From: Gemmatimonas sp.
GTDB lineage: Bacteria > Gemmatimonadota > Gemmatimonadetes > Gemmatimonadales > Gemmatimonadaceae
Reading direction: 5' to 3'
NCBI RefSeq assembly: GCF_021298855.1
Contig: NZ_JAJTHI010000072.1
Location: 1 to 53,671 of the forward strand
Length of the DNA stretch: 53,671 nt
Part shown: one piece after another, positions 43,522-53,204 of the stretch
Numbering within the stretch: the stretch's first letter is position 1
Layout: every line of letters begins with the position of its first letter
Translations under genes and position numbers: made by a program
Notes under the pieces: model-generated
Databases searched by the model: none
Seen by the model: the letters and a program-made list of their open reading frames with translations, nothing else
Told to the model about the DNA's origin: nothing

Positions 43522-44055
43522 CTACTCCCGACGTCCGGGGCCAACCTGGCCCCGTAACTCACCACCGGGATTCCGTCGCGTATGGATGTTGAGGTACGTC
43601 GATCCCGCCCGCATGCGCGTGATCACCGAGTCCCACGTGAACGGCGCGACCATGGTCAATGAGGCGCGTGACACACGGTTCTGGCGCAGTATGCCGCCCG
43701 ATGTCCCGACGGAGATGTTGCCGACACCGGGCGCCCGGGAGGCCTCGGTCGGGACGAACCACGCCATGACCGGCCCATTCTGCCCGGCCACGTTGGCGTG
43801 GAAGTGTGCCATGGTGATCGAGTCGATGCCGGCAACATAGATCTCGTATTGGAGCGTGTTCGGATCCTCCAGCACCCAGTTGGCCCACCCGGTCGCGCTG
43901 GTGGTCACTGCCGGCACCTCGTTGGCGCCGCTCAGCGTCGTGGTGAAGTTCGTCTTCTCCGGCGCCGAGGCAGAAATGACCGCGTAGTTCTCGGAGCAGG
44001 CGGCGAGCCCGACGGCCGTCGCCAACGCGGCGACGGCCAATATGCGATGCGTCAT
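43522..44055 (-). CDS. CHRD-domain lipoprotein
   Basis: A 177-residue protein. The signal peptide ends in the lipobox GLAAC with Cys20. The rest is one CHRD domain: LSGANEVPAV near residue 43, AHFH in the middle, and YLNIHTRRNPGGELRGQV at the end. CHRD domains are beta-rich and occur in chordin and in bacterial exported proteins; the molecular role in bacteria is unknown. It follows the SusD gene by 16 nt, so it is the third gene of a susC-susD-chrd operon and probably sits on the outer membrane. Confidence 0.9.
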   Translation of the reverse strand: MTHRILAVAALATAVGLAACSENYAVISASAPEKTNFTTTLSGANEVPAVTTSATGWANWVLEDPNTLQYEIYVAGIDSITMAHFHANVAGQNGPVMAWFVPTEASRAPGVGNISVGTSGGILRQNRVSRASLTMVAPFTWDSVITRMRAGSTYLNIHTRRNPGGELRGQVGPGRRE

Positions 44056-44071
44056 GAGCCGTGGACTCCTC

Positions 44072-45508
44072 TTAAGCGTTGCGATCGATGCAGGCGACGA
44101 ACTTGCTGTTGTTCGTCTCGATGAAGGGCACCGGGTAGTTCACATCAACTCCGTAGGTGCCGCCCTTGTGGAACACGCCAGTGGGGAACACCGCCTCGGC
44201 ATTCCGTCCGTACTGGCGCACGAGCCGGCGGAGGTCACCGAGGCGATGTCCGGTCAGGAACATCCAGTAGGCGCGCTCCTTGAACACCTGGTCGACTTCC
44301 GCAGCCGTATTGGCACCGCGGGCCAGCGGGGGCAGCGCGGCGATCGCCGGGGGGTTGAACGCGGCCGGGAGCGCCGCGTTCGTGATCAATGTCGGCAGCG
44401 CAGCACGCAGGGTGTTGAGCGTAGCGACATAATCACCACCGGTCCGCTGCTGGTTTTCCGCCTCGATCAGACGGGCCTCGACGCCATCCGCCAGCACAAC
44501 GGTTGCCGACCGATTCATGTACTTGGTCTGCACGTTCATCAACGTGATGTTGTCGGCGCCGACGCGCGGGAAGAAGGCCACCCCAGTGCCCCGTGGCGAG
44601 AACACGCGAGGATCGGTGGCCCCATCCGTGAAGAACGGTAGCCCGTTGATCCCTTCCCGGTCACCAACCGAAAAGCGGGGGAAGTTCTGCGTCGGCAAGA
44701 ACACGCCGTTGTTCTGACGTCCGGAGTTTTCGGAGTGGAACAGGTTGTAGCGATAGCCTGTCGGCACGAGCGCGACCGCTGTGGCCGCATCGGCAAAGCG
44801 CCCGAGATTGAGGAGCGCCCGCCCGCGTCCAATCCGCGTCAGGTTCAGGATTCTGGTCTGCTCGGCCGTTGGTGTGGCCGGAGTGCCGATCAACGCCAAT
44901 GCCGAGTCGAACTTCGCCACGGCGCGCGTATACAGCACCTGATTGGAGAGCGGCTCGCCCAGCTCGGGCGTCCCCGCGTCGACGTCGAACGTCGAGAGTG
45001 GAATGCCGTTGCAGTACATCTCGGCGAGCATGACATACGTGAATCCGGCAAGCGCCTGCACTTCCGCGCGCAACGGGTTCGTCGGCTGGACCCTGGCAAA
45101 GGTACGCTCAACGCGCTCGGCCGTGGCCCGGGCGCGCTGCAGCGACCGGTAGATACCATCGAGCGTGCCGTTGATTGGGTTGGTGGAACGCACATCCATC
45201 TCGAACCGCGTCGGGAAGGTCTCGGCCCAGATGAACTCGTCGGCCAAAAGACCGCCGAGCGTGATCACGCCATCTTCGCCACCGGCACCCATCGCCACCT
45301 GCAGGTCGGAAATGACCGAGGCGCGCAGCGTCGGCAGGACGGCCGGATCCGCCAGCGATTCGGGCGTGGCGACGTCGGGGTCTTCAACGGCCAACAGGCT
45401 GTCCTTCGAGCAGCCCGCGGTGGTCAGCAACGCTGCCCCGAGGGAAACCATCATCAGGTGGCGCAGGGAACGAGCCCGTGGCGCCGACCCAGGCATGGAA
45501 GTCGTCAT
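44072..45508 (-). CDS. SusD/RagB-like outer-membrane lipoprotein (pair 1)
   Basis: A 478-residue surface lipoprotein that would cap the SusC partner and bind its substrate. The lipobox is TTAGC with Cys33; M20 (MVSLGAALL) is an alternative start. SusD-like helical repeats contain NPINGTLDGIYRSLQRARATAERV, AEVQALAGFTYVMLAEMYCNGIPLS and ARALLNLGRFADAA. The C-terminal RAYWMFLTGHRLGDLRRLVRQYG is the usual RagB/SusD ending block. It lies 17 nt after the SusC gene. The ligand cannot be predicted; no glycoside hydrolase is nearby. Confidence 0.9.
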   Translation of the reverse strand: MTTSMPGSAPRARSLRHLMMVSLGAALLTTAGCSKDSLLAVEDPDVATPESLADPAVLPTLRASVISDLQVAMGAGGEDGVITLGGLLADEFIWAETFPTRFEMDVRSTNPINGTLDGIYRSLQRARATAERVERTFARVQPTNPLRAEVQALAGFTYVMLAEMYCNGIPLSTFDVDAGTPELGEPLSNQVLYTRAVAKFDSALALIGTPATPTAEQTRILNLTRIGRGRALLNLGRFADAATAVALVPTGYRYNLFHSENSGRQNNGVFLPTQNFPRFSVGDREGINGLPFFTDGATDPRVFSPRGTGVAFFPRVGADNITLMNVQTKYMNRSATVVLADGVEARLIEAENQQRTGGDYVATLNTLRAALPTLITNAALPAAFNPPAIAALPPLARGANTAAEVDQVFKERAYWMFLTGHRLGDLRRLVRQYGRNAEAVFPTGVFHKGGTYGVDVNYPVPFIETNNSKFVACIDRNA

Positions 45509-45525
45509 GATAAGGGTCGGTGGAG

Positions 45526-48500
45526 TTAGAAGGTCAGGTTCAGGCGCGCCGTGATCCGGCGCACCGGCGGAGCGGTCAGGAAGTCCTGTGTGCCGAAGTT
45601 GGAGTTCGTGGCTGACAGCACTTCCGGGTCGAATCCGGTGTAGTTCGTCCACAGTGCCAGGTTGCGGGCGCCGATCGTCAGCGAAGCGCCAGCGGCGCGC
45701 ATCTTCCGCGCCCACTGCACCGGCAACGTGTACGTGCCGGCGATCTCGCTCAACCGCACGAAGCTCGCGTCCTCGATGTAGCCGTCACTCGTGCCCATCG
45801 CGCGAGCGGTCGACTTCACCTGATCGCTGAGCGGGGCATTGCGATCCCAGAAATCGGGGCCGTTGGCAAAACCGCCGTTGTTCCGGAACTCGCGCGTGTT
45901 GTTGTACAGCTTGTTACCGCCGCGGTAATTCACGAGCGCCGTCAACTGCAGCGACTTGAACAGCGTGATGCTCGTGTTGAACGCCATTTCACGCGCCGGC
46001 AACGGCTGACCGATGTAGTCGAGCGAGTCGGACAGCACGATCTCGCAGCGGGGGCCTCCCACCAGCTGGGGATTGGCCAGGCCACCGTAGCTCGGGCAGT
46101 TGACCCGGCTGATGATCCCGTCGCCGTTGAGGTCGCTGTAGCTGAGGATGCGGCGCTGGAAGTATCCGCCCGCCGGGAAACCAGCCCGGAACTGCTGCGT
46201 GCCGAACACGATCGGCGCAATGACCTGTCCATCTGCCGTTCCCAGGTCGACGATGCGGTTCGCAAACGTCGTGAACGTGACGTTCTGCTCGAAGCGGATC
46301 TTGTCGTTGTCGATCGGTCGGACCGTGATCGATCCTTCCGCGCCGCGCGTGCGCATGAGCGACAGATTCACGAACTGATTGGCGGCGACACCGAGCGATG
46401 GCGCCAGCGTGCGCTGCACCAGCAGGTCCGTGGTGTTGCGCCGGAACCCGGTGAACTCGCCCGAGAGGCGCGCATTGAACGCGGAAAATTCGAAGCCGGC
46501 TTCCGTCTCCGCCGTGATTTCGGGGCTCAGGAAGGCATTGCCGACCGGGCCACCAATAGTGACCGCTGGCAGGTTGGCCGAGGCATCCGTGATGTTGACC
46601 GACACCGGATTGAAGAACGTCTGCGACTGGCGAAAGCCAGGACGCTGGCCGGCACGCCCGTACGCGGCGCGCAAGCGCAGCGTATTCAGCCAGTCCAATT
46701 TCGGGAACCAGTTCTCCTCGCTGATCACGTACGACGAGGTGATGCTGGGATAGTAGGTCCACCCGGCCGCCGAGTTGCCGAACACCGAGGCGTCGTCGAA
46801 GCGCAGCGCCGTCGTGAGGAACAGACGATCGTTCCACTCGAACCGCTGCTCCACGAATCCGGCCACCGTGACGATCTGCTGATTGACCTCGTTCACCGTG
46901 AAGCGAGCGCTCGCGCCATTCAACGACGACGTGCCCGGCAGCAGCACCGCGCCCGAGGCATCCGTCCGGCGCGTCTGCTCATTCAGATACTGACCGCCCG
47001 CCGTCGTCACCGAGCGAATGCCGTCGGTCAGGTTGAAGGTCCCGGTCAGCGACCCCGTGGCCGACAGCGACGGGATGTAGGACTTGGACTGAAAGCGCGA
47101 CCCTTCGATCGACGCCGCGTTGAGGAAGACACGGCCCGGCGGCACCAGCGTCTGGTCGTCACGGCGGAGCAGGTCACCACCAACCCGCATCGTGCCCTTG
47201 AGCCAGCTCTTGGGCGTCCAATTCAGCGTACTCGCCAGCACCAGACGCTGGATGTTCTGCTGCTGCTGCTGCACGAAGTACTGCGTCACCGGCACGTTTG
47301 AAGTCACGTAGCCGCGGGAAAGGGAGTCGTTGTTGGCCGCGCACTCGACGATTCGGGTCCGAGTCGCCGGGTTGCAATCGAACGCGCCACCGAGCAGGCC
47401 GGCGGACAGCGTGCCGGCAAACAGGTTGTCGTTCAGCGGGAAGCCCGATGAACTGTTCAGGTACCCGATATTGACCACCGCCTGCAGGGAAGGCAGTACG
47501 TTGGCCGACACGTTCGCCCTGAAGTTGCGCCGGTACAGGTTGTTCGGCGCGAAGATGCCGCGGTCCTGTTCGATGTCCGCGGCGAGGTAGTACTGCGCAT
47601 CCTGCCCGCCACCCGAGACGGAGAGGCCGTAGCTCTCATTGCCACCGGTGCGGAACGGATTTTCGTTGATGAAGGGGCTGTTCTTGTACAGCGTATCCGG
47701 CGTGACGCAGGTGCGCAGCACCTGGGCCTCACGCGAGCAGGCACCAACGCGCGCACCCGCCGCATTCCGCCCGACCTGACGGTAGTTGACCAGCAGCAAC
47801 GCATCATTTGAGAGCGTGCCATTGCTTGACAGGTCCAGTAGCGTTTCCTGCTGGCCAAGTTCGCCATAGAAGTTCCACCGCGCCTTCCCCGCCTTGCCGC
47901 GCTTGGTGGTGATCTGAATGACGCCGTTGGCGGCGCCGGTGCCGTAGAGCGCGGTCGCCGCCGGCCCCTTGATCACCTGAATGTCCTCGATGTCTTCCGG
48001 GTTGATGTCATCGAAGCGCGACGCTTGCGCACCACCGACGCCGAACGTCAGTGAGCCCACGTTGTTGTTCGCGAAGACGCCGTCGATCACCAGCAACGGA
48101 TCATTCGACAGGTTGATCGAGGTCACGCCACGCAACCGGATCCGGCTTCCCACGCCGCTGGTGCCGGCCCCCTGCTGCACCACGATACCCGGGGTGCGTG
48201 CAGCCAGCACCTGCGAGAAGTTGGCGACCGTCGCCGGATTGAAGGCGCCCGAGTCAATCCGGCTGATGGAGGCACCCACCTCGCGCTTGCGCTGCTGCTC
48301 ACCGGTCGCCGAGATGGTGATCGCGTCGAGGTTCGTGGCGGCCACGCTGAGCGCGAAATTGGCCGTCACCGTGCCGCCTGTCGTCACCGTGACGCTGGCC
48401 ACCCCTTGGGAATAGCCCAGCCGAATCGCACGGAGCGTATAGGTGCCGGCGGGGAGGCCGGTGATGCGATAGGTACCGTTGGCGTCCGAGCGGCCAGCGC

Positions 48501-48675
48501 TCACGCTGCCCACGACCTGCACCCGGACGTCTGACAGTGGTCCCTTGGTGCCGACGTCGGTCACCCTTCCAGTGACCGCGCCGGTTGCGGCTTGGCCCCC
48601 TGCACCCTGGCTGATGCCGGCGAGTGACAGCAGCAAGGCCACGACGCGCGTGACACGTGATCTAGTCAACTGCAT
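45526..48675 (-). CDS. SusC/RagA-family TonB-dependent outer-membrane transporter (pair 1)
   Basis: A 1049-residue receptor. A signal peptide (about 1-28) is followed by a carboxypeptidase-regulatory-like beta domain (about 31-110, TGRVTDVGTKGPLSDVRVQV), a TonB plug (about 125-245, with LAARTPGIVVQQ, RIRLRGVTSINLSNDPLLVIDGV and IEDIQVIKGPAATALYGTGAANGVI), and a long beta-barrel ending in RLNLTF with the terminal aromatic. It imports substrate bound by SusD using TonB energy. A good Shine-Dalgarno (CCGGAGG) precedes ATG 48675. First gene of the susC-susD-chrd operon. Confidence 0.94.
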   Translation of the reverse strand: MQLTRSRVTRVVALLLSLAGISQGAGGQAATGAVTGRVTDVGTKGPLSDVRVQVVGSVSAGRSDANGTYRITGLPAGTYTLRAIRLGYSQGVASVTVTTGGTVTANFALSVAATNLDAITISATGEQQRKREVGASISRIDSGAFNPATVANFSQVLAARTPGIVVQQGAGTSGVGSRIRLRGVTSINLSNDPLLVIDGVFANNNVGSLTFGVGGAQASRFDDINPEDIEDIQVIKGPAATALYGTGAANGVIQITTKRGKAGKARWNFYGELGQQETLLDLSSNGTLSNDALLLVNYRQVGRNAAGARVGACSREAQVLRTCVTPDTLYKNSPFINENPFRTGGNESYGLSVSGGGQDAQYYLAADIEQDRGIFAPNNLYRRNFRANVSANVLPSLQAVVNIGYLNSSSGFPLNDNLFAGTLSAGLLGGAFDCNPATRTRIVECAANNDSLSRGYVTSNVPVTQYFVQQQQQNIQRLVLASTLNWTPKSWLKGTMRVGGDLLRRDDQTLVPPGRVFLNAASIEGSRFQSKSYIPSLSATGSLTGTFNLTDGIRSVTTAGGQYLNEQTRRTDASGAVLLPGTSSLNGASARFTVNEVNQQIVTVAGFVEQRFEWNDRLFLTTALRFDDASVFGNSAAGWTYYPSITSSYVISEENWFPKLDWLNTLRLRAAYGRAGQRPGFRQSQTFFNPVSVNITDASANLPAVTIGGPVGNAFLSPEITAETEAGFEFSAFNARLSGEFTGFRRNTTDLLVQRTLAPSLGVAANQFVNLSLMRTRGAEGSITVRPIDNDKIRFEQNVTFTTFANRIVDLGTADGQVIAPIVFGTQQFRAGFPAGGYFQRRILSYSDLNGDGIISRVNCPSYGGLANPQLVGGPRCEIVLSDSLDYIGQPLPAREMAFNTSITLFKSLQLTALVNYRGGNKLYNNTREFRNNGGFANGPDFWDRNAPLSDQVKSTARAMGTSDGYIEDASFVRLSEIAGTYTLPVQWARKMRAAGASLTIGARNLALWTNYTGFDPEVLSATNSNFGTQDFLTAPPVRRITARLNLTF

Positions 48676-48818
48676 GAAACAGCCTCCGGAGCGGGACGAG
48701 GGAGCAGGGCGTGCACTCGCGGTGCAAGACGCGCGTGGATGGGGCCAACCGCGCTGATAAACTGATGAGGCTCCCAAATGGTGCCCACGGGGCCAGCGAG
48801 GAGCGGATGCCGGTGTGA

Positions 48819-48850
48819 GGAAGTGCTGGACGGAACCGGTTGGCACTTCC
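48819..48850. promoter_or_regulatory. dyad GGAAGTGC...GCACTTCC upstream of susC pair 1
   Basis: Arms 48819-48826 and 48843-48850 are perfect 8-bp reverse complements around a 16-nt centre that itself contains AACCGGTT. It lies between the terminator at 48866 and the susC start at 48675. It may be an operator, a leader hairpin or a second terminator stem. No promoter was recognised between it and susC. Confidence 0.4.
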
Positions 48851-48860
48851 GCAAAAAAAG

Positions 48861-48889
48861 AGAAAGGGAGGAGCCCGAAGGCTCCTCCC
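48861..48889 (-). terminator. rho-independent terminator after susD pair 2
   Basis: GGGAGGAGCC (48866-48875) pairs perfectly with GGCTCCTCCC (48880-48889) with the tetraloop CGAA (TTCG on the minus strand). On the minus strand it is followed by TTTCTCTTTTTTT. It lies 31 nt past the stop at 48920 and is the strongest terminator in the window. Confidence 0.93.
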
Positions 48890-48919
48890 TGATCCGTCCT
48901 GCACACCACGCGCTGCTGG

Positions 48920-50182
48920 TTACGGCGTGCGCATGTTGGGATTGTTGTCACGCTCGACGAACGGAATCGGATAGCAGGTGTCCGTTCCCGTGTTGCCGAT
49001 GCCGGGCTTGAAGTACGGCTGCCCGGTCGCCGTCACGCCCGCCGTGGCCGCCGGATCGCGGCGGAAGTCGGCCACGCGCTTGCCTTCGAGATAGAAGTCA
49101 TAGCCGCGCTGCGTGAACAGCTCGCGCTTCACGCTCGCCGCGTCCTGCGGACCGCTGTACGGCACCAGGCCGGCCGCCGCCCGGCGGGCGTTGATCAGCG
49201 TCAGCTGCGTGGTCACGTTCCCCGACGCTTCGGCCGCGATGTAGTCGGCTTCCAGCTTGCTCGCGAGGCGGATGGGCGCCGCATAGCCGGGGAACTTGAA
49301 CTGCTGGTGGAACCCACCAGGCACGGGATCCTGCGGCTGCGCCGTGGGCGCGGGCGTACCGCCCTGCACACGGTACGGCACGCGCGGATCGTTCGTGCGC
49401 CAGAACGGAGCCACACTGATCGACCCACGGTCGAAGCTGAAGAACCACAGGTCGTTCGACAGGCGGGCCCGATTACCCGGGTCGTCCGTGTAGCGCATGT
49501 TGAACTCGAACCCGGCCGGTACGGCCGCGGCATCCGCCGCCGCCCCGGCATTGTCCCGGCGCTGCAGGCGCGCACGGGCGCGGCCCACGAGCGCCAGGTT
49601 CGCCAGCGATGCGCCTTCCGCCGTCCCGTTGGCGCGCCCCACCTCGATACCGCGGGTGAGCCAGAAGGAGGCCGAATCGAGCATCTGATTTGTGTTGAGT
49701 TCCGGCCCCGACGAGAAGCTGCCGGTGCAGAAATCGCTGGCCATCTGCAGCATGGCAAAGCCACGGAACGTGGCCGCACGCGCCACGCTGATGTTGGTGT
49801 TCGGGTTCGGCAGCTCGAGGTCGAGCACCTGCTTGGCCGAGGCGATGGCGCGCGACAACGGCGCCCACACGTCGCCGTTCAGCGACCCGTTGAGCGGCGT
49901 GATGTTGCGGACGCCGAACTCGTTGCGCGTGGGGAACGTGTCGGACACGTTCGCCTCGCCGCTGAACCAGGCGCCGTACATCGCGAGCAGCCCGAACATG
50001 TCGACGAAGTTCTGCTGCGCCGACAGCGCCAGGGTGTTGCCGCTCGACACCGGGTCCACCGTGGAGGCGTCGATGACGTTGGGATTGGTCACGGTGACGA
50101 ACTCGTCACCGCAGGCGGTCGCGCCGAGGGCGAGTACCGCACCCGCCGCCGTGCGCGAAACCGCGCGGACGATCTTCTTCAT
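48920..50182 (-). CDS. SusD/RagB-like outer-membrane lipoprotein (pair 2)
   Basis: A 420-residue lipoprotein with lipobox GATAC and Cys24. Helical SusD features include WAPLSRAIASAKQVLDLELPNPN, ARAATFRGFAMLQMASDFCTGSF, ALVGRARARLQRRDNAGAAADAA, and the C-terminal KRELFTQRGYDFYLEGKRVADFRRDP. ATG 50182 (MKKIVRAVSR) gives a clean signal peptide. It follows susC pair 2 by 13 nt and ends at a strong terminator. It is clearly diverged from the SusD of pair 1, so the two pairs probably take different ligands. Confidence 0.92.
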   Translation of the reverse strand: MKKIVRAVSRTAAGAVLALGATACGDEFVTVTNPNVIDASTVDPVSSGNTLALSAQQNFVDMFGLLAMYGAWFSGEANVSDTFPTRNEFGVRNITPLNGSLNGDVWAPLSRAIASAKQVLDLELPNPNTNISVARAATFRGFAMLQMASDFCTGSFSSGPELNTNQMLDSASFWLTRGIEVGRANGTAEGASLANLALVGRARARLQRRDNAGAAADAAAVPAGFEFNMRYTDDPGNRARLSNDLWFFSFDRGSISVAPFWRTNDPRVPYRVQGGTPAPTAQPQDPVPGGFHQQFKFPGYAAPIRLASKLEADYIAAEASGNVTTQLTLINARRAAAGLVPYSGPQDAASVKRELFTQRGYDFYLEGKRVADFRRDPAATAGVTATGQPYFKPGIGNTGTDTCYPIPFVERDNNPNMRTP

Positions 50183-50195
50183 GGGATGGTTGCGG

Positions 50196-53100
50196 TCAGA
50201 AGTTGAGATTGAAACGGAGCACCGAGCGGCGCGGCAGCGGCGCCGTGAGGAAGTCTTCGCGCGCGAACGCACCCGTCTGCGAATTCACTTCCGGGTCGGC
50301 ACCGGAGAAGTTGCTCCACAGGCGCACGTTCTGGAACGCCAGCGTCACCGAGGCGCCCTGCACGCGCTTGCCCAGCTTGTCCATCAGAAAGCGAGGCACA
50401 TCGTACGTGGCGGACAGTTCGCGGAGGCGCACGAAGTCACCGCGCTCGATGTAGGGCTCGCGGGCGTCGTTCACCGGCACCGCCGACCCGTTGGCTTCCG
50501 ACACGAACGGGCCGAACCGGCGCAGCCGCTCTTCGGCCGACAGGGCCGTGGGGTCGAGGCGCAGGTTCGAACGCACCAGCTGCGTCTCGCGGAAGAAGCG
50601 CGTGTTGTTGTACACCGCGAAGTCACGCTTCGCGTCGAGCAGCGCGGCAATGCGCAGATTCTTGAAGAGCGTCAGGGTGTTCGTGATGTTCCACTCGAGC
50701 GTCGGGAACAGGTTGCCCACCGGCTCGAGCGTATCGCTCACCACCACGCGGTTGGCTGCCACATCGACCGAGCGCACGCGCTTGGCCACCATCACGCCGA
50801 GCTGCTGACCCTCGAGGGCGCGACCCACGCCACCCAGCGCGAAGGGCGAAATGCCACCCAGGCTCGTCAGCTCGTTGCGCAGCGTGTTGGCCGCACCGCG
50901 GACGTCCCAGCGCACGTTGCGCTTGTTCACCGCCGTCACGTTCACCGCCACTTCCACACCCTGGTTCAGCACGGAGCCGAGATTGGCCAGCGGGTTGGCG
51001 TTGAAGCCAAGCGACGGCGGAATCGGACGGGCGATGATCAGGTCCTGCGTGGTCTTGCGGAAGAACGTGAGTTCCGTCGACACCTTGTTGTCGAAGAAGC
51101 CGGCATCGAGCCCCGCCTCGAACTCCGTGCCGCGTTCCGGCTTGAGGTCGGCGTTGCCGGGGTTGCCGAGCACGGCGCCGGCGAGCGTCGTGCCGGTGAT
51201 GTTGTACGACGCCGCCGCCAGCGTGGTGAGCGCGTCACCCGGGTTCGGCGAGCGACCCGTGGTACCGTAGGCCGCGCGGAGGCGCAACGTGTTCACGAAG
51301 CGGCTCAGGGGGGAGAAGAAGCTTTCTTCGCTGATCGCCCACGAACCGCCGATCTTGGGGAGCACGAAGCTCGGCGCCTGGTCACCGAACGACGAGTTGC
51401 GGTCGATGCGCACGCCCACCTGCAGGAAGCGCTTGTTCTGGTTGCCGATCTGCAGCTGGCCGAGATAGCCGTACTGACGCTGCTCCGTGAAGCCGCCACC
51501 GCCCGTGGTCTGCGACCCCGAGCCGATCGAGTTGTTCGCGTTGGTCACGAAGCCGATGCCGGTGGCGTTCAGGTTCGTGTTGCGGGTCGAGATGACCTGG
51601 AGGCCGAACGAGAGGTTCGTTTCCCAGTCGCTCCCCCACTGCTTCTTCATGTTGCCGAGATAGTCGAACGTGTAGCGCTCCGCGCCGCGGCTGGTCTGGG
51701 CGTTGCTGCCGCCGTCGGTCAGCCCACCGTACCAGAGGCTGTCGTTGCGCGGGAAGAAGCTGGTCTGCAGGTCGTTCGCGAAGTCGAGACCGCCGGTGAA
51801 CCGGTTGGTGAACCACTCGGTCGGCGCGTAGTTGGCCGTGATGCTCGACGTGACGCGCTTGGAGAGCAGCTGCCGATACACCGAGTTGATGGCGTTGAAC
51901 TGGCGGTTGGAGAACCAGCCGTTGTTCGACAACCCGGCATTCGGCCCGTCATTGCGGGTGGCGGGGCTGCCCAGCAGGGCGCCGCCGAGCCAGCCGAAGA
52001 TGTTGTTGTCGTTGTCCGGGAGGCGCGTCGCCGTCTGCACGAGGCCGAGGCCGATGTCGAAGTTGAGCTTCGAGTTGGCGATGTAGTTGGCGTTCGTACG
52101 GAGGTTGTAGCGGTTGAAGCTTTCGTTCGGCAGCGTGCCCGACGAGTTGTCCGAACCATAGTTGAGGGCGAAGCCGTAGTTCTGGCCGCCACCCCGGATG
52201 CCGTAGTTCACGAGCCGCTCGGTGCCGTCGCGGAAGGCGCCGACGCGCTCGAGCGGGTTGTCGCTCACCAGGTCGCCCACTGCGCGACCGCGGCAGAGCG
52301 GGTTGGTGCTCGTGGGGGCCACGGTCGCCGCCGTGCAATTGGCGAAGTTGTCGGGGATGTCCCAGTACGACACGCTCGACGTGCCCTGTTCGGCGCGCAG
52401 CGTCTGCTGGAAGTTGCCCGAGCCGGCCTTGCCCTTCTTCGTGATGATCTGGATCACGCCGGCCGATGCGTCGGCACCGTACAGCGTCGCGGCTGCGGGG
52501 CCCTTCACCACCTCGATGCTTTCGATTTCATCGGGGTTGAGGTCGTTGAAGCGGTCGTAGGCCTGACCCGACTGTCCGGACCCGATGATGCCTTCGTTCA
52601 CGCGCACGCCGTCGATGAAGACGAGCGGCTGGTTCGACAGGTTGATCGAGGAGGCGCCGCGGATGCGGATCTGCGTGGCCGTACCCTTCGTGCCCGACTG
52701 CGAGCTGAGCGCCACACCGGGCACGCGCGACTGCAGCAGGTTGGCCACGTTCGTGACGGGCGCATCCTTGATGATGTCTGCCGCCGTGACGGAGGCGACG
52801 AGCGCCGACTGCGCCTTGCGCTCCTGGTTGCCGGCGGTGCCGGTCACGACGACTTCGGACAGGTTGATGGCCGACGTGGACATCTCGAAGTTGAGATTGG
52901 TCGTCGTGCCGGCGGTGACGGTGGCCGTCTGCGTGACCGACTTGTAGCCGATGCGCAGGGCGGCGACGGTGACGCTACCCGCCCGAACGTTCAGGAGGCG
53001 GTACTCACCGTCCTTGTTGGTGGGGGCGGCCAACATGGTTCCCACGAGGGAAATCCGAACATCCGAAATTGGCAGCTTGGTGGCGGCGTCGATCACCTTG

Positions 53101-53204
53101 CCGCTGATGGTTCCGGTGGGCGCCTGCTGCGCGCCCAACGATCCCGCCAGGACCAGGGAGGTTACCGCTGCTGCCCAACGGGTAATGCTCAACCGATGGG
53201 ACAT
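50196..53204 (-). CDS. SusC/RagA-family TonB-dependent outer-membrane transporter (pair 2)
   Basis: A 1002-residue receptor with signal peptide (about 1-25, ending SLGAQ), regulatory-like beta domain (about 29-110, ISGKVIDAATKLPISDVRI), plug (about 120-240, with LQSRVPGVALSS, IRIRGASSINLSNQPLVFIDGV and IESIEVVKGPAAATLYGADASAGVIQI) and a barrel ending RSVLRFNLNF. CTGGAGAAG before ATG 53204 is a fair ribosome binding site. Only the plug and ends are closely alike between the two SusC proteins; the barrels differ, so this is not a recent tandem duplication. Confidence 0.94.
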   Translation of the reverse strand: MSHRLSITRWAAAVTSLVLAGSLGAQQAPTGTISGKVIDAATKLPISDVRISLVGTMLAAPTNKDGEYRLLNVRAGSVTVAALRIGYKSVTQTATVTAGTTTNLNFEMSTSAINLSEVVVTGTAGNQERKAQSALVASVTAADIIKDAPVTNVANLLQSRVPGVALSSQSGTKGTATQIRIRGASSINLSNQPLVFIDGVRVNEGIIGSGQSGQAYDRFNDLNPDEIESIEVVKGPAAATLYGADASAGVIQIITKKGKAGSGNFQQTLRAEQGTSSVSYWDIPDNFANCTAATVAPTSTNPLCRGRAVGDLVSDNPLERVGAFRDGTERLVNYGIRGGGQNYGFALNYGSDNSSGTLPNESFNRYNLRTNANYIANSKLNFDIGLGLVQTATRLPDNDNNIFGWLGGALLGSPATRNDGPNAGLSNNGWFSNRQFNAINSVYRQLLSKRVTSSITANYAPTEWFTNRFTGGLDFANDLQTSFFPRNDSLWYGGLTDGGSNAQTSRGAERYTFDYLGNMKKQWGSDWETNLSFGLQVISTRNTNLNATGIGFVTNANNSIGSGSQTTGGGGFTEQRQYGYLGQLQIGNQNKRFLQVGVRIDRNSSFGDQAPSFVLPKIGGSWAISEESFFSPLSRFVNTLRLRAAYGTTGRSPNPGDALTTLAAASYNITGTTLAGAVLGNPGNADLKPERGTEFEAGLDAGFFDNKVSTELTFFRKTTQDLIIARPIPPSLGFNANPLANLGSVLNQGVEVAVNVTAVNKRNVRWDVRGAANTLRNELTSLGGISPFALGGVGRALEGQQLGVMVAKRVRSVDVAANRVVVSDTLEPVGNLFPTLEWNITNTLTLFKNLRIAALLDAKRDFAVYNNTRFFRETQLVRSNLRLDPTALSAEERLRRFGPFVSEANGSAVPVNDAREPYIERGDFVRLRELSATYDVPRFLMDKLGKRVQGASVTLAFQNVRLWSNFSGADPEVNSQTGAFAREDFLTAPLPRRSVLRFNLNF

